In this document: positions 34,515-44,689 of the stretch, piece by piece
Layout: the number at the start of each line of letters is the position of its first letter
How positions within the stretch are numbered: the stretch's first letter is position 1
NCBI GenBank assembly: GCA_963759735.1
Contig: CAVXAF010000012.1
Span: forward strand, 248,001 to 312,000
Source of the DNA: Hyphomicrobium_A sp963759735
Lineage (GTDB): Bacteria; Pseudomonadota; Alphaproteobacteria; Rhizobiales; Hyphomicrobiaceae
Reading direction: 5' to 3'
Length of the DNA stretch: 64,000 nucleotides
Notes under the pieces: model-generated
Told to the model about the DNA's origin: nothing
Database searches by the model: none
Seen by the model: only the letters and a program-made list of their open reading frames with translations
Made by a program: the position numbers and the translations under genes

Positions 34515-35557
34515 ATCTGCGCCGTGGCGGCGCGGGCGGCGGCGATGGCCGTGGCAAGCTTCAGCGCTTCGATGAAACTGTGGGCGGAGGCGCGGCCCTC
34601 GGCGGCGATGTCGAATGCAGTGCCGTGATCGGGCGAGGTTCGCACGAACGGCAAGCCGAGCGTGACGTTTACGCCTTCGTCGAAGCCGATGGTCTTGAGC
34701 GGGATCAGCGCCTGGTCGTGATACATGGCGAGGACGGCGTCATAGCCGCGCCGGGCGGCTGGATGAAACAGCGTGTCGGCCGAAAGCGGGCCGGTCACCG
34801 ACAATCCCTCGGCGCGCAGATCGGCGATGGCCGGTCCGATGATATCGATCTCCTCGCGCCCCATGGTGCCTTCTTCGCCCGCGTGCGGGTTGAGTCCAGC
34901 AATGGAGATGCGCGGGGCGCTGATGCCAAAGTCGCGCCGCAGGGCAGCGTAGGTGGTGCGCACCGTTTCGAAGATCAGCGTGCGCGTGATCGCCTTGGGC
35001 ACGTCGGCCAGCGCGCAGTGCACGGTGAGTGGCACGACGCGCAAGCCCGGCGCGGCCAGCATCATCACCGGGCGGAAAGATTTGCCAGAGTGGCGCTCGG
35101 CCAGGGCGGCAAGAAATTCGGTGTGGCCGGGAAAGGGAAAGTCGGCACTGCGCACGACGTGCTTGGCGATCGGGTTGGTAACGACGGCTGCCGCCTCGCC
35201 GTGCATCACCGCCGTCGTCGCCGCGACGATCGCCTGCACGATGGCGGCGGCATTGGCGGGGTCGGGGTTTCCGGCGCGCGGGCGCGCGGCGAGCGGGCTG
35301 TGCAGTACGGGGAGGGCAACGCCGAAGGTGTCCATCGCCTCGCTTGGGCTACCGACAGCGGCGACGGGAATGGTAAGGCCGAGATGGCGGGCGCGTTCGG
35401 TGAGGGCATCCTTGTCGCCGTAGACGAGGAACGGCTCGAGCCCGCGGTCGATGCGCTCGAGCCAGGCGCGCAACGTGATCTCCGGACCGATGCCGGCCGG
35501 ATCACCCATGCTGACCGCGAGTGGACGCCGGCGCCGCGTGTCGGCCCCCGCGCTCAT
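34511..35557 (-). CDS. pdxA: 4-hydroxythreonine-4-phosphate dehydrogenase
   Basis: Oxidises 4-phosphohydroxy-L-threonine in DXP-dependent vitamin B6 synthesis; 348 aa. Recognisable: GDPAGIGPEI, NPIAKHV, PGHTEFLA with a metal-binding His, GLNPHAGEEG, and MYHDQALIPLKTIGFDEGVN. ATG 35557 shares one base with the surA stop. Longer frames into surA are not supported. Confidence 0.96.
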   Translation of the reverse strand: MSAGADTRRRRPLAVSMGDPAGIGPEITLRAWLERIDRGLEPFLVYGDKDALTERARHLGLTIPVAAVGSPSEAMDTFGVALPVLHSPLAARPRAGNPDPANAAAIVQAIVAATTAVMHGEAAAVVTNPIAKHVVRSADFPFPGHTEFLAALAERHSGKSFRPVMMLAAPGLRVVPLTVHCALADVPKAITRTLIFETVRTTYAALRRDFGISAPRISIAGLNPHAGEEGTMGREEIDIIGPAIADLRAEGLSVTGPLSADTLFHPAARRGYDAVLAMYHDQALIPLKTIGFDEGVNVTLGLPFVRTSPDHGTAFDIAAEGRASAHSFIEALKLATAIAAARAATAQI

Positions 35558-36762
35558 CAGCGGAACTCGATGTGGGCGTCCGTACGCAGATCCTTGAGGT
35601 GCTTCTTGGAAAGGATCTCGAACTCTTTCTGACGCAGCTCGTTGGCTGCGCTCTCGCGCTTGGAGTTGGCCGCCTTGACCACCTTGCGCCCGCATACCGC
35701 CCACAGTTCCACGCCGTTCTCGCCGATGGTCGCCGGTAGAAGCTCTTCGTCGTGGGCACTGAGGAGAAGGCTGCGCGTCGGCTCGGGCAGGGTCGAGGGG
35801 CGACGGTCGCCGAGGTTGTCGAAACGCACGCCTGGCATGCCGCGCGCCATCGCCTCCATGCTCTTGCAGCCATCGAACTTGCCGCGCAGTTGCTCAGCGT
35901 CGCTCATGCGCTGCGCGAGGCGCTTCTGGTCCTGGCCGGTGGGAACGCTGAGCAGCACGCGGTGAATGCGCAACTCGATGTCGTCCTGGCCGTCAGTGCT
36001 GGCGACCATGCGGTCGAGGTCGCTTCTGGCGACGGTGATCTGATGGCCGAACTTGCGACGGATGACATCCGTCCATGACAGCGAGGCGCGGATGCGCTCG
36101 CGCATGACGGAGATGTTGGCGCCCATCTTCCCGACGTGCTCGGCGAACTGGGCCGCCGTCATCTTGTTGCGCTCAGCCATGCCGGCAATAATGCGGTCCA
36201 CTTCATCGTCGCCGATGACGATCGACAGGCGCTTGGCCTCTTGCAGCTTGAGGCGTTCTTCTATGACCTCATCGAGCGCCTGCTTGCGCGCCGTCGGGAC
36301 GTGCTCTCTTTCGACCTGGGTCTTGATGCTGGCGACGAACTCGCCCTGCAGCTGCTTGACGCGCGCCTGCTGCTCGGCCTCCGACTTGGGCGGGTTCGCC
36401 TGCAGCCGCTTCATGGCGAAGTTCTTGAACTGATCGTTCATGCTCGGCGACTTGAGCTTGGCCGCCAGCTTGCGCTGCACGTCCGGGGCACCAAGCATGG
36501 CCAGCGCCACGCGCTGCTCGATCTCGTAACCGGTGATCGGCTCGTCGTTGACCAGGGCGACGATCGACTGGATGGGCCGGTCGCTGACCTCGGCCTGCGT
36601 CGCCTTGGCGGTGACGGTGGGTTTTTTCTGCGCCTGAGCGTCGGTCGGGTGTGCGAGCGCCAGCGCCAGTAGCGCGCCCAGCGCTAAGCCCGCAGAGGCG
36701 ACCCGCATACCGCCTGCGCCCGTTGTGGAGCGCATCTGCGGACGGGGGCGAAGAGGGGCCAT
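35557..36762 (-). CDS. surA: Periplasmic chaperone SurA / SurA-N domain peptidyl-prolyl isomerase
   Basis: 401 aa. A signal peptide ends near DAQAQ. The SurA N-terminal domain starts at SIVALVNDEPITGYEIEQR, a strong family marker. The middle and C-terminal parts hold a diverged parvulin-like domain (IHRVLLSVPT). SurA escorts outer-membrane proteins such as LptD, encoded just upstream. ATG 36762 with GGAAGA upstream is chosen over the long frame to 36906. Isomerase activity cannot be assumed from the diverged domain. Confidence 0.9.
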   Translation of the reverse strand: MAPLRPRPQMRSTTGAGGMRVASAGLALGALLALALAHPTDAQAQKKPTVTAKATQAEVSDRPIQSIVALVNDEPITGYEIEQRVALAMLGAPDVQRKLAAKLKSPSMNDQFKNFAMKRLQANPPKSEAEQQARVKQLQGEFVASIKTQVEREHVPTARKQALDEVIEERLKLQEAKRLSIVIGDDEVDRIIAGMAERNKMTAAQFAEHVGKMGANISVMRERIRASLSWTDVIRRKFGHQITVARSDLDRMVASTDGQDDIELRIHRVLLSVPTGQDQKRLAQRMSDAEQLRGKFDGCKSMEAMARGMPGVRFDNLGDRRPSTLPEPTRSLLLSAHDEELLPATIGENGVELWAVCGRKVVKAANSKRESAANELRQKEFEILSKKHLKDLRTDAHIEFR

Positions 36763-37024
36763 GAGCGTATCTTCCAGTCTTGTCGCGGTCCGCTTTTCAA
36801 GTCGTGGCGCGGCCGCCGTTGGCGCGTCCTGACGGCGGCTTGCCCGACGTGCAAGCGCAGCGGCGCGGCCGCCTGCGGCTTGAATGCGGGCAATGTATCG
36901 ACTCAAACATTGGCCGTCCCGTGGCGCTTCGCGCCTTGATCAACGGTCACCCGGCAAGGGCCACGTTGGGCTACGCGGTGAGCGGGACGCGAAGGTTAAC
37001 CGCCGGGCTAATGGCCGCCCGGTC

Positions 37025-39454
37025 TCAGCCGCCGGACTGCTGCTCGCTGAAGTTATAGCTCAGCGCGTCCGTCGAGTAGCCGAACTCGCCGAGATGCTTC
37101 AGCTCGAAGCGCAGCATGAGCGTCTGGCCGTCGACGAGATTGGGGTTGTAGTAGTAGTTGTCGGTATACGTCGCGGTGAGCACGAAGCACTCGTCGCCAT
37201 AGCGTACCTGGAACATGTCCGAAGCAAGCTGGTCGTCATCGATGTCGTAGCGCATGGCGGCGGCCACGCTCCAACGATCGGTGAGGCGCAGGTTGATGCT
37301 GCCGTAGACGTCTTCTTGCGCGGTGTCGATGCCGTTGGTCGGATCGGTGTTGAGATAGGCGTAGATGGCGTTCATGGCCAACGGGCCAAGCGTCAACTGA
37401 GCGCCGGCGTCCTGACGGGCGAGGGCGAAGCTCTCCTGGTCAAAGCGCGACTGCGAGATGAACTGCATGAAGCTCCACGGAGCCACGTAGGCGCCGAGGA
37501 CGTAGTCGGAGCGGTCCTGCTGCAGGCCGCTGAAGGGCGTGAACGTCGGGTTGCCGACGGGATCGATGCCGGGATCGGCGTACGGGTTGAGGCCCGCCAG
37601 GTGGTAGCTCTCGCCGGCAAGCACACGGGCATAGCCGCCGTTGTTGCTCTGGAAGGTGTACTGCATGCCGACGTTGGCGCGCGTGCCGGTCTCGATGCGG
37701 TCATAGCCCGAGAACTTGGTCAGCTCGAACAGGTTGGTGTCGTCGAAGACAAGACTCTGCGCGTCGTTGTTGGGCAGATTGTCCTGCTCGATGTAAGCCT
37801 GACGGGCGATGATCTGGCCGATCGGTTCGATGACGTGCGAGCCGCCGGTGTTGTTGGTCACCCACGGATAGGCGACGGTCACGCCGGCTGCGGCGAGGCC
37901 ACGGGCCACTGAGGTGTTGTTGATGCCGTTGGGGCTCTGCGGATCGACGTAGTCGTTGATCTGATAGAGATCGCCGCGCAGCTGCGCGAACGGCGTGTAG
38001 GTGATGCCGATCGGATCGGTGAGCCGGCGACGCCAGTTCACCTCGGTCACGATGCGGTTCATCTGCTCGTTGCCGGTGACGTTGGGGAACACGATGTTGT
38101 TCTGGTCGCTGGTGTAGCTCAGCGCATTGGTGTCCCACGTCAGCTCGCCGCCGAGGATCGGATCGGCGAAGACGTAATTGTAGTCGAGGATGGGATGCGC
38201 AAACGACTGCGCCCCCGACTGGGGATCGGCGGAGTACTGCAGGCTGGTGAACTGGTAGGCGGCGAGGCCGAAGTAATTTCGGTCGCCGATGCCCTCGAGG
38301 AAGACCTTATTGACCCGGTCCGTGAGCAGCATGTTGTCGAGCTTGTAGAAGCGGCGGAACTCGTCGTCGCTCTCGGCGGTGATGTCCCAGCCGAACTTCC
38401 ACCAGCTCGACAGCGAGAACAGGCCCTTGGTATCGAGACTGCCGCGCCAGCCCTCATACTGCTCCCGATTGGCGATGGCCGAAGGCAAGTCGCTGGCATC
38501 CTGGTCGATGCCGGTACCGCGGATGAAGTACTGGCCGTCCTCGGTGCGGTGGCGCCATTCGCCCTGCCACAAGATGCCCTGGCGTGACGTGTACATCGGG
38601 TAGAACGTGAAGTCGTAGTTGGGCGCCAGCGCGAAGTAGTACGGAATGGTGGTGCTGTAGCCCAGCGTGTCGGAGCTGGAGGGCTGCGGCATCAGGAAGC
38701 CCGACTTGCGCTTCACCGACGGGTCGGCGTGCTCGAAATACGGTGTGTAGAGGATCGGCACGCCGAACAGCTCAAAGCGCGCATCCTGATAGCTGATGGT
38801 CGCTGCGGCCTGATCGTGGGTGACGGTGGCCGCGCTCAAGCACCACAGCGGCGGCGTACCGTCGTCGGAGCGGCACGGCGTGAAGCGGCCGTTCTTGAAC
38901 ACGGTGGTGTTGCCGGCGCGACGCTGCGCTGATTCAGCGGCGATGCGCGTGTCGTCGGCGGCGACAACCGACAGCTGGGAGACGAAGCCGTCGCGGAAGT
39001 CGTCGGTGAGGGTGTAGCGGTCGGCGCGCACGACGTTGCCGTTCGGCTCCTTGAGCACGACGTTGCCGACGGCCGTCAGTGTGTTGGCCGACTGGTCGTA
39101 AACCACTTGGTCAGCAGTTAGGATGTAGTTGTTGTAATAGATCTCGACGTTGCCGCGGGCGATCACCTTGTTGCCGCCGGTGTCGTAGATCAGCTCATCG
39201 CCCTGCAGATAGAGCGGCTGCGATTTGTCGATGTTGCGTGAGGGACCGACCAGGCTCTGCTTGGGGAACGAACTCGAGTTCGAGACGTCCGGGGCCAGCG
39301 TCGATGGATCTTGGGCATAGGCCAGCGGCGCAGCGAAAAGGGATGCTGCGAGCAATGCAAGCGTGCGTATACGCACCCAGCCGACTGCCTTGCGGCTTCG
39401 GCAGGTGACGCGTGACGATCCGCAACCCTCTTGCGGTGTCCGCGTATGACGCAT
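37025..39454 (-). CDS. lptD: LPS-assembly outer-membrane protein LptD
   Basis: 809 aa. A signal peptide ends near PLAYAQ. The N-terminal OstA/LptA-like periplasmic domain follows (ADQVVYDQSANTLTAVG), then a long region of alternating beta strands typical of the barrel, ending with a C-terminal strand. It inserts LPS into the outer leaflet with LptE. ATG 39454 is used; GTG 39457 lies one codon earlier. It directly follows lptG on the minus strand, so lptF-lptG-lptD-surA reads as one envelope operon. Confidence 0.94.
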   Translation of the reverse strand: MRHTRTPQEGCGSSRVTCRSRKAVGWVRIRTLALLAASLFAAPLAYAQDPSTLAPDVSNSSSFPKQSLVGPSRNIDKSQPLYLQGDELIYDTGGNKVIARGNVEIYYNNYILTADQVVYDQSANTLTAVGNVVLKEPNGNVVRADRYTLTDDFRDGFVSQLSVVAADDTRIAAESAQRRAGNTTVFKNGRFTPCRSDDGTPPLWCLSAATVTHDQAAATISYQDARFELFGVPILYTPYFEHADPSVKRKSGFLMPQPSSSDTLGYSTTIPYYFALAPNYDFTFYPMYTSRQGILWQGEWRHRTEDGQYFIRGTGIDQDASDLPSAIANREQYEGWRGSLDTKGLFSLSSWWKFGWDITAESDDEFRRFYKLDNMLLTDRVNKVFLEGIGDRNYFGLAAYQFTSLQYSADPQSGAQSFAHPILDYNYVFADPILGGELTWDTNALSYTSDQNNIVFPNVTGNEQMNRIVTEVNWRRRLTDPIGITYTPFAQLRGDLYQINDYVDPQSPNGINNTSVARGLAAAGVTVAYPWVTNNTGGSHVIEPIGQIIARQAYIEQDNLPNNDAQSLVFDDTNLFELTKFSGYDRIETGTRANVGMQYTFQSNNGGYARVLAGESYHLAGLNPYADPGIDPVGNPTFTPFSGLQQDRSDYVLGAYVAPWSFMQFISQSRFDQESFALARQDAGAQLTLGPLAMNAIYAYLNTDPTNGIDTAQEDVYGSINLRLTDRWSVAAAMRYDIDDDQLASDMFQVRYGDECFVLTATYTDNYYYNPNLVDGQTLMLRFELKHLGEFGYSTDALSYNFSEQQSGG

Positions 39455-39457
39455 CAC

Positions 39458-40552
39458 TCAGCCATCCTCCTGGTGCAACAGTACCGCAGCCGAGACAACC
39501 ATCACGAGGACCACAGGCAACCAGATCGCCGCCCAAGGAGGCGTCAACCCAGCCACACCAGCTTGTCGGGAGACTTCCGAAAGTAGAAAGAAGCCAAACC
39601 CCCCCACCAGTCCAGCAATAACCATAGTCTGGATGCCACCACCGCGGAATGACCGTAACGACACAGTGGCCGCCAAAAGGACCATCGCGGCGCACAACAA
39701 TGGCCTTGACATCAGAGCCTCGTACTGAACGCGCAGCCGATCTGATGAAAGTTTAGCCTTTTCAGCCACTTCTATGAGCGCCGGCATTTCCCAGAACGAG
39801 ACCGAGAACACCGTTCCCAGCGCGTCGGTGACGCGATCGGGTGTAAGGTATGTGGACACGATGTAGATATCGAATTTTTCCGGCTCCCGGCCGATGCGTA
39901 CGACCCACGCATCGCTGACCTGCCAATAGCCCTCGTGCAGGTCCGCCCGCTTGCCGTCGACGCGCTCGACGAAGTGGCCGTCGTTGTCGAACACGAACAC
40001 CGACACTCCGTGCAGCGTCAGGCCGCGATTGGTGGCCATGACGGCGCTCATCACCGATTGCCCGTCCGCTCCGTTCTGGCGCAGCCACGAGGAGCCGGAC
40101 TTTGACCGCAACAGATTGGTTTCCTTGCCGAAAGCCTCGGCGAACATGTCCTCGGCGGCATCGCGACCAGCCGCCGCCATGGGGTTGAACACGGTCACCG
40201 TCAGCAGCCCGACCATGAAGGCCACGAACAGGCCTGGGCGCAGGAACTGCCACACCGACATGCCGCCGGCACGCATGACCGTCAGCTCGCTTTTGCGGCT
40301 GAGCTGCAGGAGGGCCGTGATGGAGCCGACGAGTACGGCGAAGGCGATGAGGAACTCGGCGTAGGCGGGCAGGCGCAGCAAAGCGATGGCGGCGAGGGTC
40401 AACAGGGGTACCTCGCCGTGTTTGCCCGACTGGCGCAGCAGTTCGACGAAGTCGATGAGATAGATCAGCACCGAGCAGAGCAAAAAGGTCGTCAGGATGC
40501 CGAGCAGGAAGCGGTTGCCGATGTAGCGACCGAGGGTGCGGGTGCGGATCAT
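39458..40552 (-). CDS. lptG: LPS export ABC transporter permease LptG
   Basis: 364 aa. Six transmembrane segments in the LptF/LptG pattern, three at each end around a large periplasmic beta-jellyroll domain. It begins MIRTRTLGRYIGNRF, and the SRKSELTVMRAGGMS segment is the coupling region that contacts the LptB ATPase. It is placed between lptF (2-nt gap) and lptD. Confidence 0.94.
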   Translation of the reverse strand: MIRTRTLGRYIGNRFLLGILTTFLLCSVLIYLIDFVELLRQSGKHGEVPLLTLAAIALLRLPAYAEFLIAFAVLVGSITALLQLSRKSELTVMRAGGMSVWQFLRPGLFVAFMVGLLTVTVFNPMAAAGRDAAEDMFAEAFGKETNLLRSKSGSSWLRQNGADGQSVMSAVMATNRGLTLHGVSVFVFDNDGHFVERVDGKRADLHEGYWQVSDAWVVRIGREPEKFDIYIVSTYLTPDRVTDALGTVFSVSFWEMPALIEVAEKAKLSSDRLRVQYEALMSRPLLCAAMVLLAATVSLRSFRGGGIQTMVIAGLVGGFGFFLLSEVSRQAGVAGLTPPWAAIWLPVVLVMVVSAAVLLHQEDG

Positions 40553-40554
40553 GG

Positions 40555-41766
40555 CTACCTCCGCACGCTGGCAACGCCGCGCGGCGAGATCCGGGCGCGA
40601 CGCAGCAGGCCACCGAGCCAGGCAAAGCCGTCGGTGATGGGATCGAGTAGGATGCCGGGAAAGCGCGAGTTGGACAGCCGGCGCCGCCCCCGCTCCATCA
40701 GGAACATTGAGCCAAGCACAGCCGACAATGGCAGCGCGTAAAGCAGCGGTGTCGCCGACACGTCGAGGACGACGATGTTGTTGAGCGCCAGGCCGCCGAG
40801 CCGCAAGCCAGCCGCCAGCACGAAGGCTATGGCCACCTGCTGCACGCGGTTCTGGCGGGTCGAATGCGCCTGCCCGACGGCCGCCAGCGCAATGAAGGCA
40901 AAGGCGAGCGGATAGAGCGGGTTGGAGAACCGCTCATGCAACTCGGCGCGAAACTTGCCCGGCGCCGAACGGTAGCTGTTGCTCGTCGCCTCCGGGTGGA
41001 GCAGCTCCCCGAGGTAGCGCTCGCGCGGCTTTAGATCCTCGTCTTCGCTGAGCTTCTTCTCGAACTGGTCGAGGTCGACGGCGTACTTCTCGAAGACGAT
41101 GATCTGGGCGGGTTCATCCTTGTCGTTGCGGCGGACGATGTGGCCCTTGCTCATGAAGAGGTAGTTGGACGGCGGGCGCTCGACGATGACGCCGCGCTCG
41201 GCAAGGTAGGACTGATTGAGTTCCTTGTTGCGCGTATCGTGCACGATCAGCCCGAGCAACTCGCCGTTCGGGTCGCGCTCGCGGATGTGAAACGTGAGGC
41301 CCTGTTCGGGACTGGAGAAGGCGCCTGGCTGGATCACCTGCGTCAGGATGTTGGCGCGCACCTCGACGATGTACTGGCGCAGCAGCTTGAGGCTCCACGG
41401 CATGGCGAGGTGATTGACGAAGGCAACGCCCAGCGCCACCAGCAGGGCCAACGCCAGAAGCGGCCTGGCTGCCCGCCAGATGGTGGCGCCCGAGGCGGTG
41501 AGGACGATCAGCTCGCTATCGCCGTTGAGGCGATTGAGGGTGTGGATGCAGGCGATGAGCAGCGAGAACGGCGCGATGATCGCCATCAGGTTGGGCAGCG
41601 CCAGGGTGGTCATCCTGATGAGCATCCAAACGTCCTGACCCTGGCTGGTCACGACGTTGAGCTGGCGCAGCGCCAGCGCCACCCAGACAATGCTCGACAA
41701 CGACAACAGGATGATGAGCAGCGCGGCCCCGGCCTGCCGAAAGACATACCTCTCGAAAATCGTCAT
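40555..41766 (-). CDS. lptF: LPS export ABC transporter permease LptF
   Basis: 403 aa. It begins MTIFERYVFRQAGAALL, with the same six-TM plus jellyroll architecture as LptG; NRLNGDSELIVLTASGA is the coupling helix region. The frame continues to 42180 but that part lacks homology and a ribosome site. It is the first gene of the lptF-lptG-lptD series and divergent from pepA, a common arrangement. Confidence 0.94.
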   Translation of the reverse strand: MTIFERYVFRQAGAALLIILLSLSSIVWVALALRQLNVVTSQGQDVWMLIRMTTLALPNLMAIIAPFSLLIACIHTLNRLNGDSELIVLTASGATIWRAARPLLALALLVALGVAFVNHLAMPWSLKLLRQYIVEVRANILTQVIQPGAFSSPEQGLTFHIRERDPNGELLGLIVHDTRNKELNQSYLAERGVIVERPPSNYLFMSKGHIVRRNDKDEPAQIIVFEKYAVDLDQFEKKLSEDEDLKPRERYLGELLHPEATSNSYRSAPGKFRAELHERFSNPLYPLAFAFIALAAVGQAHSTRQNRVQQVAIAFVLAAGLRLGGLALNNIVVLDVSATPLLYALPLSAVLGSMFLMERGRRRLSNSRFPGILLDPITDGFAWLGGLLRRARISPRGVASVRR

Positions 41767-42150
41767 GCTGACCGAATGTGATGCGGAGGATCGACCCGTG
41801 CCGGCCCCCGCGGCCCCGTCCCATACCGTTTCGTTCCACCCCAGCGTGGCGGAAATTCGGCTTTTCCCCAGTGACTTGGCGGCAAGTGTCCAGGGCGCCA
41901 CGGCGTCGACCCTGTGAACTGCGAACGCAGCGGGAACATCCGTGCCGAACACGGCGGGTTGAAGGCCTCCGGGGGGTGCCTCGCTTGCCAGCGCAGCATC
42001 CGCGCGGTAGCTCGGGTGCACAACGTTTCGGACTTCCCTGCCTTCATCATGGCTTGGGTCCCTGCTCGGCGGCAGGGGTCGGCGTGCGGGTCGCACCGCC
42101 TCCAGGTTGGGAAGCCCTCCACAGACAACCCACCTTGGAGCTCCGCGCCT
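41767..42150. other. Divergent intergenic region between lptF and pepA
   Basis: 384 nt that must hold both promoters. I see no clear consensus pair. A small stem (CCCTGC/GCAGGG, 42060-42077) lies about 75 nt before pepA, and GGAG precedes the pepA ATG. No gene is supported here; the long frames crossing it are extensions of lptF or pepA. Confidence 0.45.
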
Positions 42151-43684
42151 ATGACCAGCCGCCCCGAAATCGATTTTCAACCGCTCTCTGGCGACCTTGA
42201 GCCGACGGTCGTCGTCCTCGCCGGTGACGACGTGGCGCTGCCGGCCCGGGCGCGCGAGATCGATCAGCGAAGTGGGGGGACGCTGCTGAAGGCTGCCGAG
42301 GCTGCCCAGTACAAGGGACGCAAGAAGTCGACGCTCGAAGTGCTCGCACCACCGCGCCTCGGTGGCGTCAATCGCGTCATCCTGCTCGGCACCGGCAAGG
42401 CGGGTGAGCTCAAGGAGAACGATTGGATCCTGCTGGGCGGCTCGGCGGCCGGCGCCATCAGCGCCCGCAAGAGCAAGACCGCGAGCATCATCGCCGAGGC
42501 GCCCGAAGGCGCCGGCGTCAAGCCCGACGTCCTCGCGGCCATGCTGGCGTTCGGCGCCTCGCTGCGCAGCTACGAGTTCCGCAAGTACCTGACCAAGAAG
42601 TCACCCGATGACGAGGGCAACGGCGAGGCGGACGGCCTGCAGAAGATCGTCGTGCACTGCGCCGATCCCGACAAGGCGCGCGCCGCCTACGTCCGTTATG
42701 GCGCCCTGGTCAACGGCATCATCACCGCTCGCGATCTCGTCAACGAGCCTGCAAATGCCCTCGGGACCGGTCGAATTCGCCGACCGCGTCAAGGAGCTGG
42801 AAGCTTCCGGCCTCGAAATCGAAATCCTCGATGAGGACCAGATCGGCGAACTGAAGATGGGTGCGCTGCTGGCCGTCTCGCAGGGCAGCGTGCGCCCGGC
42901 GCGCGTCGCCATCATGCAGTGGCACGGCGCCAAGTCGAAGCGCACCAAGCCGATCTGCTTCGTCGGCAAGGGCGTCGTGTTCGACACCGGCGGCATCTCC
43001 ATCAAGCCGGCCGCCGGCATGGAGGACATGAAGGGCGACATGGGCGGCGCCGCCGCCGTCGTCGGCACCATGCAGGCGCTCGCCGAGCGCAAGGCCAACG
43101 TCAACGCCATCGGCATCATAGGCCTCGTCGAGAACATGCCCTCGGGCACCGCGACCCGCCCCGGCGACATCGTGCGCGCCCATTCCGGCAACACGGTCGA
43201 GATCCTCAACACCGACGCTGAAGGTCGCCTCGTCCTCGTCGACCTCATCTCGTACGTGCAGGAGCGCTTCAAGCCGCGGCTCATGGTCGACCTCGCAACG
43301 CTGACCGGCGCGATCATGGTGGCGCTCGGCAAGGAGTACGCCGGTCTCTTCGTCAACGACGAGAAGCTAGCGACCGACCTGCTAGAGGCCTCGGCCGAGA
43401 CGGGCGAGAAACTGTGGCGCATGCCGCTCGACAAGGCCTACGACAAGATGCTCGAGTCCAAGAATTGCGACATCAAGAACATCGGCGGCCGCTGGGCCGG
43501 CGCCTGCACGGCTGCCGCGTTCATCCGCTACTTCGTCAAGGATACGCCGTGGGCGCACATCGATCTGGCCGGCACGGCCATGGACGCGCCGAAGTCCGAG
43601 ATCAGCCCGAGCTGGGGTGCCGGCTGGGGCGTGCGTCTGCTCGACCGCTTCGTCGCCGACAAGTACGAGAAAGGCGACAAGTGA
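42151..43684 (+). pseudogene. pepA: Leucyl aminopeptidase (M17), frame interrupted by one base
   Basis: Cytosolic metallo-aminopeptidase; in some bacteria also a DNA-binding protein. The first frame runs from ATG 42151 through NEPANALG; the second resumes PVEFADRVKELE and continues to 43684. The second half carries all catalytic features: GKGVVFDTGGISIK, MKGDMGGAA and the M17 signature NTDAEGRL. One extra base around 42763-42766 explains the shift (length 1534 = 3n+1). In homologues the joined phrase is NEPAN-x-L-x-PVEFA, as reconstructed here. It is divergent from lptF. Confidence 0.9.
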
Positions 43685-43688
43685 CGGT

Positions 43689-43711
43689 CGGCGGCATCCC
43701 GCCTGCCGCCG
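43689..43711 (+). terminator. Hairpin after pepA, possible terminator
   Basis: CGGCGGCA (43689-43696) pairs perfectly with TGCCGCCG (43704-43711) around a 7-nt loop, 5 nt after the pepA stop. No strong T-run follows, so intrinsic termination is uncertain. Confidence 0.5.
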
Positions 43712-43753
43712 TTAACTGGCTGTAAATACTGCCGTCATCTATACAGCACATTC

Positions 43754-43769
43754 CATAATATATATTATG
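43754..43769. repeat. Perfect 16-bp AT palindrome between convergent genes
   Basis: CATAATATATATTATG is its own reverse complement and stands out in GC-rich surroundings. It lies between the pepA stop (43684) and the stop of the convergent minus-strand gene (43834). It could be a protein-binding site or a cruciform-prone terminator element. Confidence 0.6.
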
Positions 43770-43833
43770 CGAATGGTGGGTGGGTCTGCGCTGGATGGCT
43801 GACCCGGCGGGGGGTACGTCCGTCCCGCCGAGG

Positions 43834-44590
43834 TCACAGCAGCGAATCCTCGGCGCGCCGCACGCCGGCGGCGATGAGCGCGGCGTAGATGGCGCTGACG
43901 AAGCCCGACAGCACGTTGACGCTGACGACGATGCCGATGAGGCGCGCCCAGTCCTCGTCGAGCAAGACGCCGAGCGCCTTGACGATGAACTCGTCGAACG
44001 CCTGCTTCAGCTGGAAGAACAGCTCGCTCACCTGCTCGATCGAAGGATTCTGCGGCGTGTTGAAGATGATGTCCCAGCCGATGCCGGAGACGCTCGCCGT
44101 CGGCACCTGGCCCATGGCGGCCAGAAGCGCCAGCCCGGCCGAGAACAGCAAGCCGAGCAGCGGGGCCAGCCGGAAGTAGCCCCAGCGCATCGGCAGCGCG
44201 TCGGCGCGGATCGACAGCAGGCGCAGCAGCGCGGCACCGGCATAGACGCAGACGCCGAACAGCACCGCCACCCAGAAGCGCCGGTCGGGATTGGTGCCGG
44301 CGAAGGTGAACAGCGCGGCGACGCCGGCGAGCAGTCCCTTGAACAGTGCTTCGAAACTCCCAACCAACGTGGTCAGGAAATAGCCGCGCTTGACGAGCGC
44401 CGCCGAAATAGAACGGCAGCTCATAGCGCAGACGCGCCACCTCGAGCCTCAGGCCGAGCACGAAGCTCAACGCCGCCGTCGCACCGGCAAACACGAACGG
44501 ATAGTAGAACGCGAAGGCGGCGAGCGCGGCGACGGCCGCCACCTCGCCGATCATGATGACGGCGTTGGCCAGGATGCGCAGGATGATCAT
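43834..44590 (-). pseudogene. Unknown multi-pass membrane protein, frame interrupted
   Basis: From ATG 44590 (MIILRILANAVIMIGE), preceded by GGAAGC, the first frame gives two hydrophobic helices up to LRYELPFYFG. A second frame continues ALVKRGYFLTTLVGSFE, with four or more further hydrophobic segments, to 43834. One extra base near 44400-44406 (a GGCGGC context) joins them (length 757 = 3n+1). The join puts a charged loop between helices, which looks natural. I recognise no family. Confidence 0.6.
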
Positions 44591-44689
44591 GCCGTTCGCT
44601 TCCGCTCGGGCGGCCGGCAAGCCGGCGCCCCTCCCCGGCCCGATGCTAGACCGGGGCGGGCGGTGCGAACAAGTGCACCGGGGGGACGA

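Noticed and set aside
36884..37912. Long plus-strand frame opposite lptD
   Set aside because: lptD is complete on the minus strand with signal peptide and OstA domain; the plus frame has no ribosome site or homology.
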